From Saturnia japonica (taxonomy: Eukaryota; Arthropoda; Insecta; Lepidoptera; Saturniidae), in NCBI GenBank assembly GCA_033032175.1, contig CM065328.1, positions 9,114,690 to 9,178,689 of the forward strand: DNA of 64,000 nucleotides, given 5' to 3'. Position numbers and translations under genes: made by a program. Below are positions 34,730 to 46,570 of this stretch, piece after piece; the stretch's first letter is position 1, and each line of letters opens with the position of its first letter. The notes beneath the pieces were generated by a model that ran no database searches, had not been told where the DNA came from, and saw only the letters and a list, made by a program, of their open reading frames with translations.

Positions 34730-35092
34730 ACATTTATAAGTCAGAATATAATATCTATTACTTTTATGATATTAAAGACGTTTCTGTTTGTTCTCTCGAT
34801 TTATTACTTGTTATTAATTGGTTCAGATTAAAAAGGAACAAACAAGCAAATTTTGAGGTGGATTCACACCCTAAGACTTTCTTCAGCATTTTCTCTGAAT
34901 TCTTATTGCTTATCAAGCACAGTACATATCAAGGTACAGTTTGCACTTTTCGGTAGATAAGAAGTGAAGTTAAGGTTCTAACCTTTTTTTATCGTAACAT
35001 GGCAAAGGTGATCACTGTGCAATCCAATAATATCTGTTTTATCACATTTACATATCACAATCCATTGTCCAATCATTCGTCGCTGTCATGTG
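34730..35092. other. Gene-free stretch
   Basis: No feature recognised. Confidence 0.4.
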
Positions 35093-35225
35093 TCATGCCA
35101 GCCTGCTGAACTCTTCACGCTATGCTTGAAGGACTTTTATGTTCTAGGAAGGAGGGAGCACACTAGCCGGGAGACAGTTCCACGGCTTCACAGTATGGCA
35201 AAGATAAGACGTAGCAAATTTCTTT
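35093..35225 (-). pseudogene. LINE ORF2 C-terminal remnant
   Basis: On the minus strand a KPWNCLPASVLPPS-like peptide, matching the WN-LP-VFPPS motif of LINE C-termini, is followed in a shifted frame by FKHSVK. Same family as 20674-20790 and 51712-51830. Confidence 0.45.
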
Positions 35226-36045
35226 GTTTATGCCGAAATGGACGGGATAAATGCGTGTTGCCAATCTAATTTTTTGGTCTGAAACACAGTTTGCGGTTGT
35301 AATACTACTCAATAAAAATGTCTAAGAATATCCGTTTAGGGGTTTATGGGGTATCGAATTAGGAATTACATCTATAGAACCGAGACACCCAAGCCAAATT
35401 GTCTGCATGAGGTGCAATCTGCTTAGTAACGAACGAGGAAATGGCAATAGCGGGGTGGTAGGGATGTTTTCCCCTAACTGGGTCGCGATCATATCGTGAA
35501 AACTCCATTATAGAACTCGATTTGCGTGTCGCGTTTCGGGATCAGCCTTTAAATATCCAATTAAATTAATGTTAGGCTGGCATAACGGTGTTGACCGTCG
35601 ATGGATTACGATGTCTTGGTAGTCACCGTTGTGTTTTTATTGTACTGTGCTTACCATCACGGGCAGTATCGTCAATTTGCTGTGTAACTAAAAAAAAGAA
35701 TTAAAAGTCGTATGGGTGTCAAACCTCCCTTATAAGACTGGAACAAGCGTCTTCAAATTTCCTCTATCGATTCAGCGGAAATGGACTATTTCTTTGTGTT
35801 TGTAAATTTAATTTGAAATAAGGTCGCTTGCAGACTGATAATAATTTTCTCTCTCTCTCTCTAACATAGAAGCGAGTTGATAAAGCAGTAGCATGCTGCG
35901 AGTTTTATTGGTTTTTCGCTGTTGGAAATCTTTTCGGGTTGTTTATCTTTGTTGAGGATTCTTTATATTGCCTATTCTTATCTGTTTATCTAATAATCTT
36001 ACGTTTGTGTAAGTTTTTGATTTTTCAGTGTTATAGCTTTAATGT
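35226..36045. other. Gene-free stretch with diverged repeat
   Basis: 35450-35690 shares a CACCGTTGTGTTT block with 15541-15935. A short (TC)n lies near 35850-35862. No coding frame. Confidence 0.35.
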
Positions 36046-36330
36046 TATGGTCACAATCTCACCTGATCTTATGTAACGATGTGGCCCATGATGGTAGCAC
36101 GTTAAGCCTAGTGGAAGATCGACTCTCAAGTGCAACTACCAGAACACACCTGTTGGTGTTTGTCGGCAGATTTACAACTTTAGGGTAATGGTTAGCCAGG
36201 CGGGCAATAGAAAAAGCTCTACCACCTTGTTATGGTTTCATCACGATGTTTTTTCCTTCACCGAAAGCTCAGACTCATTGCAAGGATTCGAGTCCGTACA
36301 CGTTATCAACTGAGCCATCATTGCTTATAA
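36046..36330 (-). repeat. tRNA-derived SINE copy, nearly full length
   Basis: On the minus strand the A box (TGGCTCAGTTGATAACG, complement at about 36300-36316) and B box (GACTCGAATCC) lead into the shared body with GATGAAACCATAACAAGGTGG and end at an AGGTGAGATTGTGACCATAA-type 3' end. Confidence 0.65.
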
Positions 36331-37011
36331 ACATTGTGCCAATAATATTGGTGTGAATTCAATAATAAAAAACATTATATAAAATACCATAAGTCGCATG
36401 GCCGATTGACTTTCATGAATACGCTTTTGTAGTCACACTAGATTTGATCCGATCACTCAGCACCGACGTCAGTGGACCGCGAACTGTCACAGTGTGCGAT
36501 CGGCTTTAGTTAAATTGGCGGCAAAACACAGTAACAACCCTAGATCGATGGCGACAGCGTCCATAAATTGAGGGTTCGGTCGAATACTGATATTTATGGA
36601 ACAAGATTTGAGAATGTGTTATTTACGCTAAGGTGATATATTGGAATGATTTTGATATATATTTCAATTTATCTTATTTTCTTCATTCGGGATTGTTACG
36701 ATCATTCTAAATTTTAACCCTTAGTTTCATAATACAAAAATCTTGTGTGAGTTTGTTCACTAACGTGTAACTTCTGAGTTATTTGACATATTGAGGTCAT
36801 ATATTGTAATAGAGCGAGCAACATCGATTATCATTGTTCAAAATTCGGTAAGTCGTTAGGGCAACTTGCATAACATTTTTAAATACGGTAAAAGTTTTAA
36901 AAAGGGTTAACAAAATTGGCGTCTGGCACAAACAAATATTTGCTTCTAAATATGTTTCTTGAACTGTCAAACTTAAATAGGCAAAAATTGCTATTTCTTT
37001 ATTGTTATAAG
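36331..37011. other. Gene-free stretch
   Basis: No feature recognised. Confidence 0.4.
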
Positions 37012-37139
37012 TTCAGCGTTGTGGCCCCAATCTCAGCTGATCTTAAGTGACGATGTGGTCCAAGAAATTAAGCCTAGTGGAAGACTGGCTCTCAAGTGTA
37101 GCTGCCGGAACACACCTATTAGTGCTCGGTGACGGATTT
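37012..37139 (-). repeat. SINE copy, left arm of inverted pair
   Basis: Minus-strand 3' half of the SINE, from the 3' end to the CCGTCACCGAGCACTAATAGG block. Confidence 0.65.
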
Positions 37140-37149
37140 TTAACTTGAC

Positions 37150-37415
37150 ACACTGTACGAACAGCGTCCATCGATGTGACTTCGATTCCCTGCGATAAAC
37201 CCGATCTTTCGGTGAAGGAAAACATCGTAATGAAACCATAGCATGGTGATAAGGTATTTTCTAATGGCCTCCTGGCCAGCTACCATCCTCAAGTAGAAAA
37301 TTCGTCGCCAAGCACCTATAGGTGTATTCCGGCAGCTGCACTTATGAGCCAGTTTCCTCACCAGGTTTAAAGTTTCACCATCTAGGGCCACAAATTATGA
37401 CTATAACGCTAAATC
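37150..37415 (+). repeat. SINE copy, right arm of inverted pair
   Basis: Forward SINE body from CTTCGATTCCCTGCGATAAA to GGGCCACAAATTATGACTATAACGC. Its 3' part (about 37297-37415) is complementary to 37012-37139. Confidence 0.65.
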
Positions 37416-37879
37416 TATAAGCGATAAAAATCAAAGTTAAAGGATTTCGTATGCAAAATTTAATGCTTCTACCTATTTATTAAGCTTTGCATTGTGTTAG
37501 TCAGTCTTATATGCTAATCTATGCTAATCCAATTAGAAGTAATAATGCTATTTACGTAATATTTAGCAAGAGAAATGATATTGAGGTCGTGACGCTGGCA
37601 GCCGGCCGCGGCCGGAGCACGCGTTTGTCCGTATAGAGGTAGACTTGCTATTGTTTTTCCTTCCATTTCATGGACCGTACTATATCACATCGCAACAGTT
37701 TTTTTTATATGTATCTCTAATGATTTTAAATAATATATAGTTTAGTTTTCGACACAATAAGAATTGAAAAAAATAGTGTTGGTATTTTGTACTTGGAACA
37801 CAAAACGGTGACGTAAAAAATATGCTTTAGTAAACACTAATTGTGAACTATTTTTGTTTTAATATAACAAAACTAGCAA
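37416..37879. other. Gene-free stretch
   Basis: No feature recognised. Confidence 0.4.
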
Positions 37880-38140
37880 ACAAACATACATCCCGCCTGA
37901 TGGTAAGCAGCTACCATAGATATCACTAGAGCGTTGACGACCTTGAAATCCACTACTCCAAAGAGCTTGAAACTATTGTCACCGCAGGAACATAACACTG
38001 GGTTATTTGGTTGCGATCTTCTGAAGAGTAAAGCTATTCCACCAGTCGAACTATTCCAAGTAGAGAGAAAACTCCAAAAGAATTTCTCTGTACCCAACCT
38101 CTCTTACGATCCTCCGAACCTCTTACTTCGCAGGGTATAA
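37880..38140 (-). repeat. Diverged repeat
   Basis: Shares GCCTGATGGTAAGCAGCTACC with the end of 12300-12405 (inverse) and TTATTTGGTTGCGATCTTC with 14390-14410. Probably the 3' region of an unidentified LINE or SINE. Confidence 0.45.
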
Positions 38141-39615
38141 TGATGCCGTGATGGAAGACTCAATAATCGACATTTAATATAATGTTTATTTTAAAATATT
38201 TAGTAGTGTCTGAAAGTAAAAAAATAAAGTTAACAAAACCTATGAGCGCATATAACAATCAAATTTGTTTACAAAAAGCAATTCAGGATCCTATATTGCT
38301 ATTCAGGATGACCTAACACGACCCAAAGGTCCTTGTTTAAATAAATAGGGGTCCCTGCGGCTCCTGGGACACCTAATCAGACGGGCAGAATCGAATCAGA
38401 TAGGGTTATTTCGAGTTTTATCAATAATTCAATAGTATTTCTATTGTAAAAACTCGTATCGTTTCTATACATATATACTCTTAGTTTAGATATTAATTTC
38501 GCCTGACCACGAAATAGTAATGTTTTGAGCTAAGGGAGCGAATGACTTTCGACCACAGTTTATGTTTGAAGGAAATAACTGTATACATATACCTACTTTA
38601 AAAGAAATTGTAGATAAAGCTAGAAACGCAAAACACGAAAAGTCTATAGAATACCAATTTCTCGAATAATATTTTTTTTTTTATTTTGGCTTTCTACCTA
38701 TATAGGTAATTTTGCCATTCAAGTGTGACAAATACACGTATAGAATTTAGATGCCAAATGTTCGGTGTACTATAGAATAACCCATAAAAGGAATACATTG
38801 ACAAATGTTTTACATTCACAAATTTATACATAATACTTGTTATGAGAACTGCAGGGATAATATAAAACTACATATATTAAACATATAAATAAAAAGCATA
38901 AATATACACTATATAAACACGAACGTAGGACACATTACAATTTTATATTATTACGATAAATAAAGACACTAAATATTTAAATAAAAGTAGAATACATATA
39001 TGTTAGTAATGTATTATTGACATTAGTTGGACGAGGAATAATAAAAGGAAGAAGATCATTTAAGAAACATGATACTTTAAAACAAAAATGTGATCCACAT
39101 CAAGACCGCATTAACTCTCTGAAGAGTGATTTTTTTTTTTTTTTTGTAACATTACCCATTCTTCCTATTATTTTCTTTATGACTGGCAATCGATTACGCT
39201 AATATGACGGAATCGAGTGGTCTCAAAAACAATTTGACACCCACTTTTTTAATGTTATTAATCCAATGTGTATTTAGTCGTTTTTTGTGAAACGTATCAA
39301 AACGTTTATTATGTTTGCACCTTTATAACAACAGCGCGGCGGAGCTGTACTGTATGTGGAGTGTCGCCAAATATCGATAGATTATAAATACATAATTATA
39401 TTGAGGAAGGACTGCACACAACACAAATTATTTATTAATATTATTTTTTATTATGTAATTATTAATAAATAAATATTAAGTTGTCTAAGTGTTATTATTT
39501 TAAATAATTATTATGCAATGGAACACAACTCAAAAGAAAATATCTATTGCGCAGTTTTTTACACTTTCAAGAAAATTAATATTTAAAAAATTAAATTCCG
39601 AAGAAGTTCGTAATA
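38141..39615. other. Gene-free AT-rich stretch
   Basis: No feature recognised; short chance frames only. Confidence 0.4.
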
Positions 39616-39697
39616 ATTTTTTTACAACTAACTATACTGTTAGCCATAAGGGCCTTGGAGTCTCAGACAGCTTTTACAGCTTCTCCGTGACTTGGTT
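39616..39697 (-). mobile_element. Short 5'-truncated Jockey 3' end
   Basis: On the minus strand, GAAGCTGTAAAAGCTGTCTG through AACAGTATAGTTAGTTGT and a short A run. A weak TSD (GTTCGTAATAA versus GGTTGTAATAA) flanks it. Confidence 0.55.
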
Positions 39698-40312
39698 GTA
39701 ATAAAATGAAAAGAAAGTTACTAAAACATCTTAATATACGAGAGTGAGAAGATTTTATGCTATAAATCACACCATAAATGCGCATTCTTCTTTGGAAAAC
39801 TATTACATTTCAACAGAAATACAGATATTAATTCGACTTCTAAAGTTCTAAGTCACAGATTCGAAGACACAAAGGAAGTTTAAGAAAGTATTTCCTTCTT
39901 ATACAAATTTCGTATGCCAAATCAAAGGCCGGCATTCGATATTATCTACCAAGTTATTTACTGTTTAGATTTAATAAGGCACCGTCTAAACTGCCTTTAC
40001 GATGCCTGATCTAAATGAAGTTGGAATTTTAATGAAATTCCTAGTTACAGTCGTGAATGTTGGGTAAAGAATTTCGTTTCATATAAGATGGCTTTGTGGA
40101 CTTTTTATATATTTTTAATAAAGGAGCGACTATTAATTACGTATGTTTGAAATGAGTGAGATGAGTGGAAGTCTGGCAAAAAAAGATGTGAACCTTTAAT
40201 TTTAATGCTTTTTTTTACAGTAAATACGCACAGTATAATTCAAAACAGTAGAGACCGCCGAGAGTTCAACAATACATCGTCAGTCGTTGCTGTCCTGCGT
40301 AAATAGAAACTG
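39698..40312. other. Gene-free stretch
   Basis: No feature recognised. Confidence 0.4.
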
Positions 40313-40795
40313 TTTTTTTAATATTTATAACTAAATGAACTAACTGATACTAGCCATAAGGACCCAAGAAAACTCAAGTTTCAGACAGCTTCATCAGGCT
40401 TGGAGGCGAGCGCTGAAGGCACTCAGCGGTGCCAAAAAGGTGCCAAAGTAGCCAAACCTTGGCTTGGGCGTTTGCCGGATATGCAACAACATCTCGATCT
40501 GACTAATTCCTTATCCGGAGAATTCAAGCTAAACTAACTTAAATATATATACATGTTTCTTCATCCTGGAAAGAACTAGCACAAAAAAAGAAGAAAAAAT
40601 ATCACTTACAGAACACATATACCTGTGTGATGTCCTCGAATGTGAAGTGTAGTTTAAATGTGTCTGTTGATTTGCTAGTTAATGTAAGTGCAGTGTCACT
40701 GTACCGCGCCAGCGGTTGCTAGACTCAAGGGATCCACACTGAGGGAACGGACCTAGGTTTGAGATGCTGCAGGAGAGGGTAGACGTGGGAGGTAA
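40313..40795 (-). mobile_element. 5'-truncated Jockey copy, 3' UTR and end of ORF2
   Basis: On the minus strand it starts in the last codons of ORF2 (ACGTCTACCCTCTCC), passes CCTAGGTCCGTTCCCTC and the whole 3' UTR, and ends near the polyT at 40313. Clearly more diverged than the copies at the window ends. Confidence 0.65.
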
Positions 40796-41044
40796 AATAT
40801 AAACTTAATATGCACTGACTGATCCAGAAACACGACGCGCATAATCGTATAAATCTTACGTTCTTTTTGCCATATGTATGGTAGTCGCAACCTAGTCGAA
40901 CTATACAACATTCTGGTTAAAGTTTGGTATAAGCCCGGAATTCCCATAGAAGATATCAGTGATAATTATTAAATGTATAGTGACATGAAATAAAATACGT
41001 GAACATTTAAAAGAAATTTAAGCTTCAAATTAACCAGCTAAGTT
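40796..41044. other. Spacer
   Basis: No feature recognised. Confidence 0.4.
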
Positions 41045-41315
41045 ATTAAAAACGACACAATAACTTGACTGCAACAAAACACTTGCCTAATAAAAAATAT
41101 AGGTTCCTAATTTTGCTTTTCATTTGATTCCCATAAATCGTACGTATATATTATATAGCCTATGTTACTTCCACAATTAAAACAAATCCAACGACATATT
41201 GTATGCTAAAATCCATCAAGCCGTTTAGGCTACAGAGCTTGCCAAAGAAATAGACATACATAGATACGTTCGAAAAACATAACCCTCCTTTTTTCGCAGT
41301 CGGGTAATAAAATCG
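41045..41315 (-). repeat. Dispersed repeat, reverse
   Basis: Ends in AACCCTCCTTTTTTCGCAGT (reverse of a common lepidopteran 3' end) and contains ATCAAGCCGTTTAGGCTACA. Probably a non-autonomous retroelement; boundaries approximate. Confidence 0.4.
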
Positions 41316-41614
41316 TAACATAATTACTGGTTGTACCTTTATTATTATCGTTATTCCTGATAATAGTGTTCGATGAACAAACCGATATGTTTGAGTAACT
41401 TGAATGGCTAAGTTTTACCCGATAGGGGCGACGATGAAGGAAAACATGAAGCGCTATAATAGTCCCACTGCAAGTGGGAAAAATATAGAACTATTTGATT
41501 TCTTGACGATTAAAATCGTCATTACGTCGTGGACTGGCCTTTGCCCAGAAGTGGGACACTTACGGGATAGTATTATTATTAATAGTATACATTCGTAAGT
41601 CGGTTTTTTATCGT
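41316..41614. other. Spacer
   Basis: No feature recognised. Confidence 0.35.
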
Positions 41615-41858
41615 TATAGGTTTTAGCGTTATGGCCACAACGTTACCTGATCTTAAGTGATGAGGTGGTCCAAGATGGTAGCACGCTAACCTAAATTAAA
41701 TTTTGGCTCTCAAGAAGAAATTAGAAAAAGCCCTACCATCATGCTATTGTTCCATCACGATGTTTTCCTTCACCGAAAGCTCAGGCTCATTGCAGGGATT
41801 CGAACACACGTCGATCGACACGGAGTCCGTACACGCTACCAATTGAGCCATCATTGCT
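41615..41858 (-). repeat. tRNA-derived SINE copy with clear A and B boxes
   Basis: On the minus strand the A box TGGCTCAATTGGTAGCG (complement 41834-41850) and B box GTTCGAATCCC (complement 41795-41805) are spaced as in tRNA genes, giving an internal polymerase III promoter. The SINE body follows with a small internal deletion. Confidence 0.7.
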
Positions 41859-42272
41859 TTCATTCATTCTGTATATTTGTTACCTTTTCATGACTAAACC
41901 TCTGAATCAATCGCATTGTAATTTGGCATAGAGCTAGTAAGCCCTAATACCTAAAAAAGCGATAGTTTTATGATATTTAATAAAAAAAATATATATATAC
42001 ACGTAAGAAATTATACTTTTTTGGCGTAACAAAAAAAACGACAAACATGTAATTTCGCGTGGAACAGACAGAAAAACGAATAAAGAGGTATTAAACAAGG
42101 TAAAAGAGGAGAATATTATTGGAGATAAATAGAAATAGGACGGGAAAATTAGTGGGGAATTTGATTCGGCACGACGACCTATTAAAAACAAAATTAGAAG
42201 GAAAAAATTTAAGGAAAAAGGAAGAGAGGAAGACCAAAGTGTACAAACAGTCAGCAAGTGAAAAAAAGAATA
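41859..42272. other. Gene-free stretch
   Basis: A-rich on the plus strand; the minus frame at 41934-42257 is a low-complexity chance frame. Confidence 0.4.
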
Positions 42273-42366
42273 GGTCCCCAGTCCGGTGAAGCTGTCAAAG
42301 CCGCAGCGGCTTTAGGGCCCCTAAGGCTAACAGTGTAGAGAGATCTAAAAAAAAAAGAAAAAAAAA
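42273..42366 (+). mobile_element. Short 5'-truncated Jockey 3' end
   Basis: CAGTCCGGTGAAGCTG...AACAGTGTAG followed by an A-rich tail with G interruptions. Left flank AAAAAAAGAA also occurs in the tail, so a TSD is possible but ambiguous. Confidence 0.6.
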
Positions 42367-42600
42367 GACATCGTGTCGTATCACGATGTCAAGAGAAAGG
42401 TACAGTATAGAGAAAGCTTGAGATTGATCTACCGACAAGAGCACCACCGCTCTTAAAATGTTATCTACGTGAAGCAAAAGCTTTCTACCCCTTTTTAAGC
42501 GTATTGCGTGCACGAAAGACTGTGAGATTTGGCATGGTTAAAGTTTATATGGAGAAGGAAAGCAGAAAGCTAAAATTTATCTATATTATATGTTTTTAAT
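42367..42600 (-). repeat. Dispersed repeat with terminal hairpin
   Basis: GACATCGTG (42367-42375) and CACGATGTC (42382-42390) form a perfect 9-bp stem. The remainder shares GCTCTTGTCGGT with 8612-8705 (inverse) and TTTGGCATGGTTAAAG with 52780-52870. Class unknown. Confidence 0.45.
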
Positions 42601-42714
42601 ATATTAAATAAAATAAATTAACACTACAAATCCTAACAAGACCAGTACCATTGAACTTAGACTCCCCAAAATATAGACATTGTCACTCAACGAAAAGTGA
42701 CAGTAAGTGATGTA

Positions 42715-42803
42715 TTTTTTTTTTTTTTTTTAGAACTGACTATACTGTTAGCCTTAGAGGCCCTGAAGCCGCTGCGGCTTTTACAGCTTCACCGAACTTG
42801 AAC
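42715..42803 (-). mobile_element. Very short 5'-truncated Jockey insertion with 10-bp TSD
   Basis: PolyT (42715-42732) followed by the reverse complement of the last 70 nt of the Jockey 3' UTR. AAGTGATGTA occurs at 42705-42714 and 42804-42813. Confidence 0.75.
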
Positions 42804-42859
42804 AAGTGATGTAGATAATACTCATTGTTTATGAATACTGTAAATGTAAAACAGAAAAT

Positions 42860-42904
42860 AGTCTATGATCCAAAACTCGCAGGTCGATTTTGAGCTTAGG
42901 GCGA
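42860..42904 (+). mobile_element. Helitron 3' terminus, second family
   Basis: CGCAGGTCGATTTTGAGCTT then AGGGCGATCG and CTAG, like 33623-33660 and 54750-54784. The hairpin is eroded. Confidence 0.4.
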
Positions 42905-43054
42905 TCGCTAGATATTAATAATAACATAATGAAGTTAGCCATCAACTCACTGTAATCATGTTACTTGAAATATTACTGATTAATTATTAATTCTGTAAAA
43001 ATAATTTATCAGTTCAATGATAATAAAAGTCAGTAATTAATTCACATTACTACC

Positions 43055-43162
43055 ATCGGGGACGTTCTAAAGGAAGGTCAGGACAAGAGTACTCTGAAAC
43101 AAGCGAAAGATGTATACCAAGATCGTAACAAATGGAAGGACGTGGTCTCTGCCTACCTTGTT
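43055..43162 (+). pseudogene. RTE-type LINE C-terminal remnant
   Basis: A short plus-strand frame with GDVLKEGQ, then VYQDRNKWKDVVSAYLVG and a stop at 43160-43162. This is the C-terminal pattern of lepidopteran RTE endonuclease-reverse transcriptases. Everything upstream is missing. Confidence 0.5.
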
Positions 43163-43822
43163 GGAAGAGAGCCGTGATGTATGTATGTACTTCCGTCACA
43201 TGATGCGCGTATAGTTTTCAAGTTTACCCGCTACTAAGCGTACCAAAAATAGAATAATTTAAAAATAAACAATATTTATAATGTAAAAAAAACTGGTTAC
43301 ATCTTGTATATTAAGGATTTAAGCTTGAACAAACACAAGATGGCGATAGCCTGTAGACGAGATATCTTGCTGGCACCGCGCCAAATGCGTTCAATGTGCA
43401 CACGGCTTTTAAATAGTACGCCTGTATCACCTGGCCATGAGAGCTGGCTTCCAATTTTACAACAAATTTCTCTTATTGATATGAGATTAGTTTCGAAGTT
43501 TTATTGAGTTTTTTCTATGTCGGTTATGTTTTCTCATTCTAGGTTTTAGATTGTATCGGTTTTTGTATTTAGACTACTAGTATACTACTAGTATTTAAAC
43601 GACAAAGAGTCAATAGTCTGATAACTATTGATGACTAGATTTATTATGAATATTTTTTTTTATGATAGAACCAATGTACCTGAAACGATTGGATCATCAA
43701 TTAAGCACTTGGTGGAACCAACTAAAGAAATATTTACGAACTTAATTCCTTTGCACCTCAAAATGAACTTATACGATAAAAGTTATAACTTATACTTTAT
43801 AACTTATCTATACAATTAATAA
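43163..43822. other. Gene-free stretch
   Basis: No feature recognised. Confidence 0.4.
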
Positions 43823-43870
43823 AATTGGTGTGTCTGTTTGTAATGTCAAAATAACAACTTTTTACTAAAT
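43823..43870 (+). mobile_element. Helitron-like 5' end (fragment)
   Basis: TCTATACAATTAATAAAATT followed by GGTGTGTCTGTTTGTAATG resembles lepidopteran Helitron 5' ends; the 3' end was not found. Confidence 0.35.
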
Positions 43871-43904
43871 GCATATGAAAGTATAAAAAAGACAAAAGAA
43901 AAAT

Positions 43905-45823
43905 AACTATCCTATATGGTTTTCTTCGTCATTGATAAAGCTAATTAAAGAAAAACACAAATATCGAATAAGATACAAAAAATATAAATAATCCTTGTGA
44001 TTATGATACTTTTAATACCTTGCGTATTAGATCAAAGAAAATTATGGAAATTTGTTTCAAGTCGTATATAGCTAAGATAGAACAGGAACTCAAAACAAAT
44101 ATCAAAACTTTTAGGCGATACATTACATTTAAAAAAACACACAATGGTATTCCCGCCCAGGTCTCGTATGATGGTCGACTTGCTGATGATGACCAGGTTG
44201 CAGACTTATTTGCTATATATTTCTCCTCAGTTTATACTGATAACCAAGCTTCAGATAGAGTTACACTGTCTTATACCTCACCGAATTATTCCCTCGCAGA
44301 AATAAATATAAGTGAAAATGATATCAAAACCAGTTTAGAAAGTTTGGATGTCAGTAAAGGGGCTGGTCCTGATGGAATTCCACCAATATTTATACGGCTT
44401 TGCTCAAAAGCGCTTATTAAGCCTCTGCATATGATCTTTAATCAGTCACTCAAAGAAGGAATATTTCCCGATTTATCGAAAATCTCATATGTAGTCCCTA
44501 TTTACAAATCAGGTAATAGGCATGTCGTATCAAATTACAGACCAATATGTATTATCTCACAATTTGCAAAAATATTTGAGGGTATTATATACAAAGTTGT
44601 GTATTGTCAAGTAAACCCCATGATGAGCTTGCGCCAGCATGGTTTCATGTCTAATCGTTCTACAACATCAAATTTACTTATATATGCTAATTTTATATCC
44701 AATACTTTGGAAGGCCGAGGCCAAGTTGATGCTATTTATACAGATTTTGCCAAAGCGTTTGATCGCGTTGATCACTCTTTACTCATAGCCAATCATGCAA
44801 TTCATTCATCGCAAACTGTTAAGGTGGTTTGAGAGCTATTTATGTAATCGTTCTCAGCTAGTTGCATTGGCAGGCTACAAATCTTCACCTTTCATACCTT
44901 CATCTGGTGTCCCCCAAGGATCAAAACTGGGACCATTATTGTTTTTAATTTTTATAAACGACCTCTTAGATTCCCTAAATTGTGATTGCCTAGCCTATGC
45001 GGATGATATAAAAATATATATTCGGGTAACAAACCTAAGTGACTGTATTAAGTTACAGAGTGACCTTAACACTCTCGAGTTATGGTGTATCATCAACAAA
45101 ATGGCTCTTAATGTGAGAAAGTGTCAATACATAAGTTTTACCAATAAAATAAATTATATTGATTTTACCTATCAGCTTGGAGGTATAAGCTTAGAGAGAG
45201 TATCCGTTGTTCGTGATTTGGGTATTATGTTTGACTCTTCTTTTTCTTTTCGACTACATATACTTAATATTGTAGCCAGAGCCAAAAAGGTGCTTGGATT
45301 GGTTATGCGTACTTCACGACCATTTCTCAATAACGAGACTGTTATCTTGCTCTATAACACCTTAGTTAGAAGTATTCTTGAATATTGTTCTGCCATATGG
45401 TCACCTCACTATACCACCTACGTAGAGCTTATAGAATCTATCCAAGCTCGTCTTGTTAGATGCCTGAGCATAAGAAATGGTATTCGTAAATCTATCCTTA
45501 ATTATGTTAATAGACTAAAATATTTTAACATGATAAGTCTAAAAGAGAGGCGAAATATAGCTGACTTACTCATCCTTTACAAAATTGTAAATGGTTCAAT
45601 AGATGCGTTCCTTATTAATTACTTGTATTTTAGATCGTATACCCGTGCGGTGCGCAACCCATATATATTTTACATTCCGACTACAACACTGAATACTGCT
45701 TTTAATAGCCCTTTTGTGCGTATGGCAAGGTTATTCAACGAGAGATCAAGCACGATGAATAACTCAATAGATATCTTTTCTCAGTCAATCGGTTCATACA
45801 AGCACTCCTTGTTTGGTAGTTAG
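43905..45823 (+). pseudogene. LINE reverse transcriptase (CR1-group-like), frameshifted
   Basis: Reverse transcriptase of a 5'-truncated LINE; the endonuclease is missing. Three frames must be used: about 43905-43988 (FSSSLIKLIKEKHK), 44020-44790 and 44795-45823. Motifs in order: SKGAGPDGIPPIF, YVVPIYKSGN, SNYRPICIIS, QHGFMSNRST, IYTDFAKAFDRVDH, SSGVPQGSKLGPLLF, and AYADDIKIY (near 44993). The C-terminal region has the SVVRDLGIMFDSS and ILEYCSAIWSP blocks. One extra A near 43988 and a few missing bases near 44790 break the frame. The exact clade within the CR1/Daphne/Vingi-like group is not certain. Confidence 0.75.
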
Positions 45824-46028
45824 AATATAATTTAATATTAATTTTAATGGGTAATGTTTCATAACATAGTAGTTATCCTTATTATTTATGTGTTTAAATG
45901 TCAGGCATGGCCTATTAACTGAGCGATTGCATTGTTTTTATTATGTGGAAATGATAACATGTAATTTTTCCTTTTTTGTAATTGCTCTGTTGGCATGCTA
46001 AATATATAAAATAAATAAATAAATAAAT
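43905..46028 (+). mobile_element. 5'-truncated CR1-group-like LINE
   Basis: Coding part plus a roughly 185-nt 3' UTR ending in an (AAAT)n tail at about 46008-46028. No TSD was found. The tail type separates it from the poly(A)-tailed Jockey copies. Confidence 0.65.
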
Positions 46029-46059
46029 ATACGACGCCTATAACAAAAAACCCATTTTT

Positions 46060-46190
46060 TAAATTTTTTTCTGTCTGTCTGTTTGTTCCGGGTAATGTTC
46101 GAAACGGTTGGACCGATTTTGACGGGGCTTTCATTGGTAGATAGCTGATTTTATAGGGAGTAACTTTTATTTTAAAAAAAGAATTAGTGT
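46060..46190 (+). repeat. Helitron-like or LINE-tail repeat
   Basis: GTCTGTCTGTTTGTTCCGGG and AACGGTTGGACCGATTTTGA are hallmark words of abundant lepidopteran repeats. No termini found. Confidence 0.35.
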
Positions 46191-46446
46191 TCCGCACAAA
46201 TAAACAGAAACTGGTTATGGTTATTTGGGAACTTAAATGGCTTACGCTGAGTAAACCATAAGAGATATAGCAAACTAATTTACTAAATAATTGTAGATAT
46301 TAAAAAGACCTACAAAAAAGTCAGCGAGAGTATCTAGCTTCTAAGAAACACCCACAATAGCATTTTTGTCTTTAAAATAGCCGGGAGCGAGAGACCAAGA
46401 TTCGCGCGAGCATTCTGTAGTCCTTAGTACCTTATAAGTTTAGGCA
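46191..46446. other. Spacer
   Basis: No feature recognised. Confidence 0.4.
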
Positions 46447-46570
46447 ATTTACCATAATTTAACCTGATATTAGGTGATGATTTGGGCTATGATTGTATCA
46501 CGCTAAATTATAGGTCTTGAACGTACGTCGAATGACGTAATGCTTGAATTCTACCACTGAGTTATCAAAG
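46447..46570 (-). repeat. Degraded SINE copy
   Basis: CTGATATTAGGTGATGATTT and the tRNA head piece CTACCACTGAGTTATCA are recognisable; the middle is deleted. Confidence 0.45.

Noticed and set aside
41795..41850. Apparent tRNA gene (A and B boxes)
   Set aside because: The same sequence recurs in several copies followed by a shared body, so it is the head of a SINE, not a functional tRNA gene.
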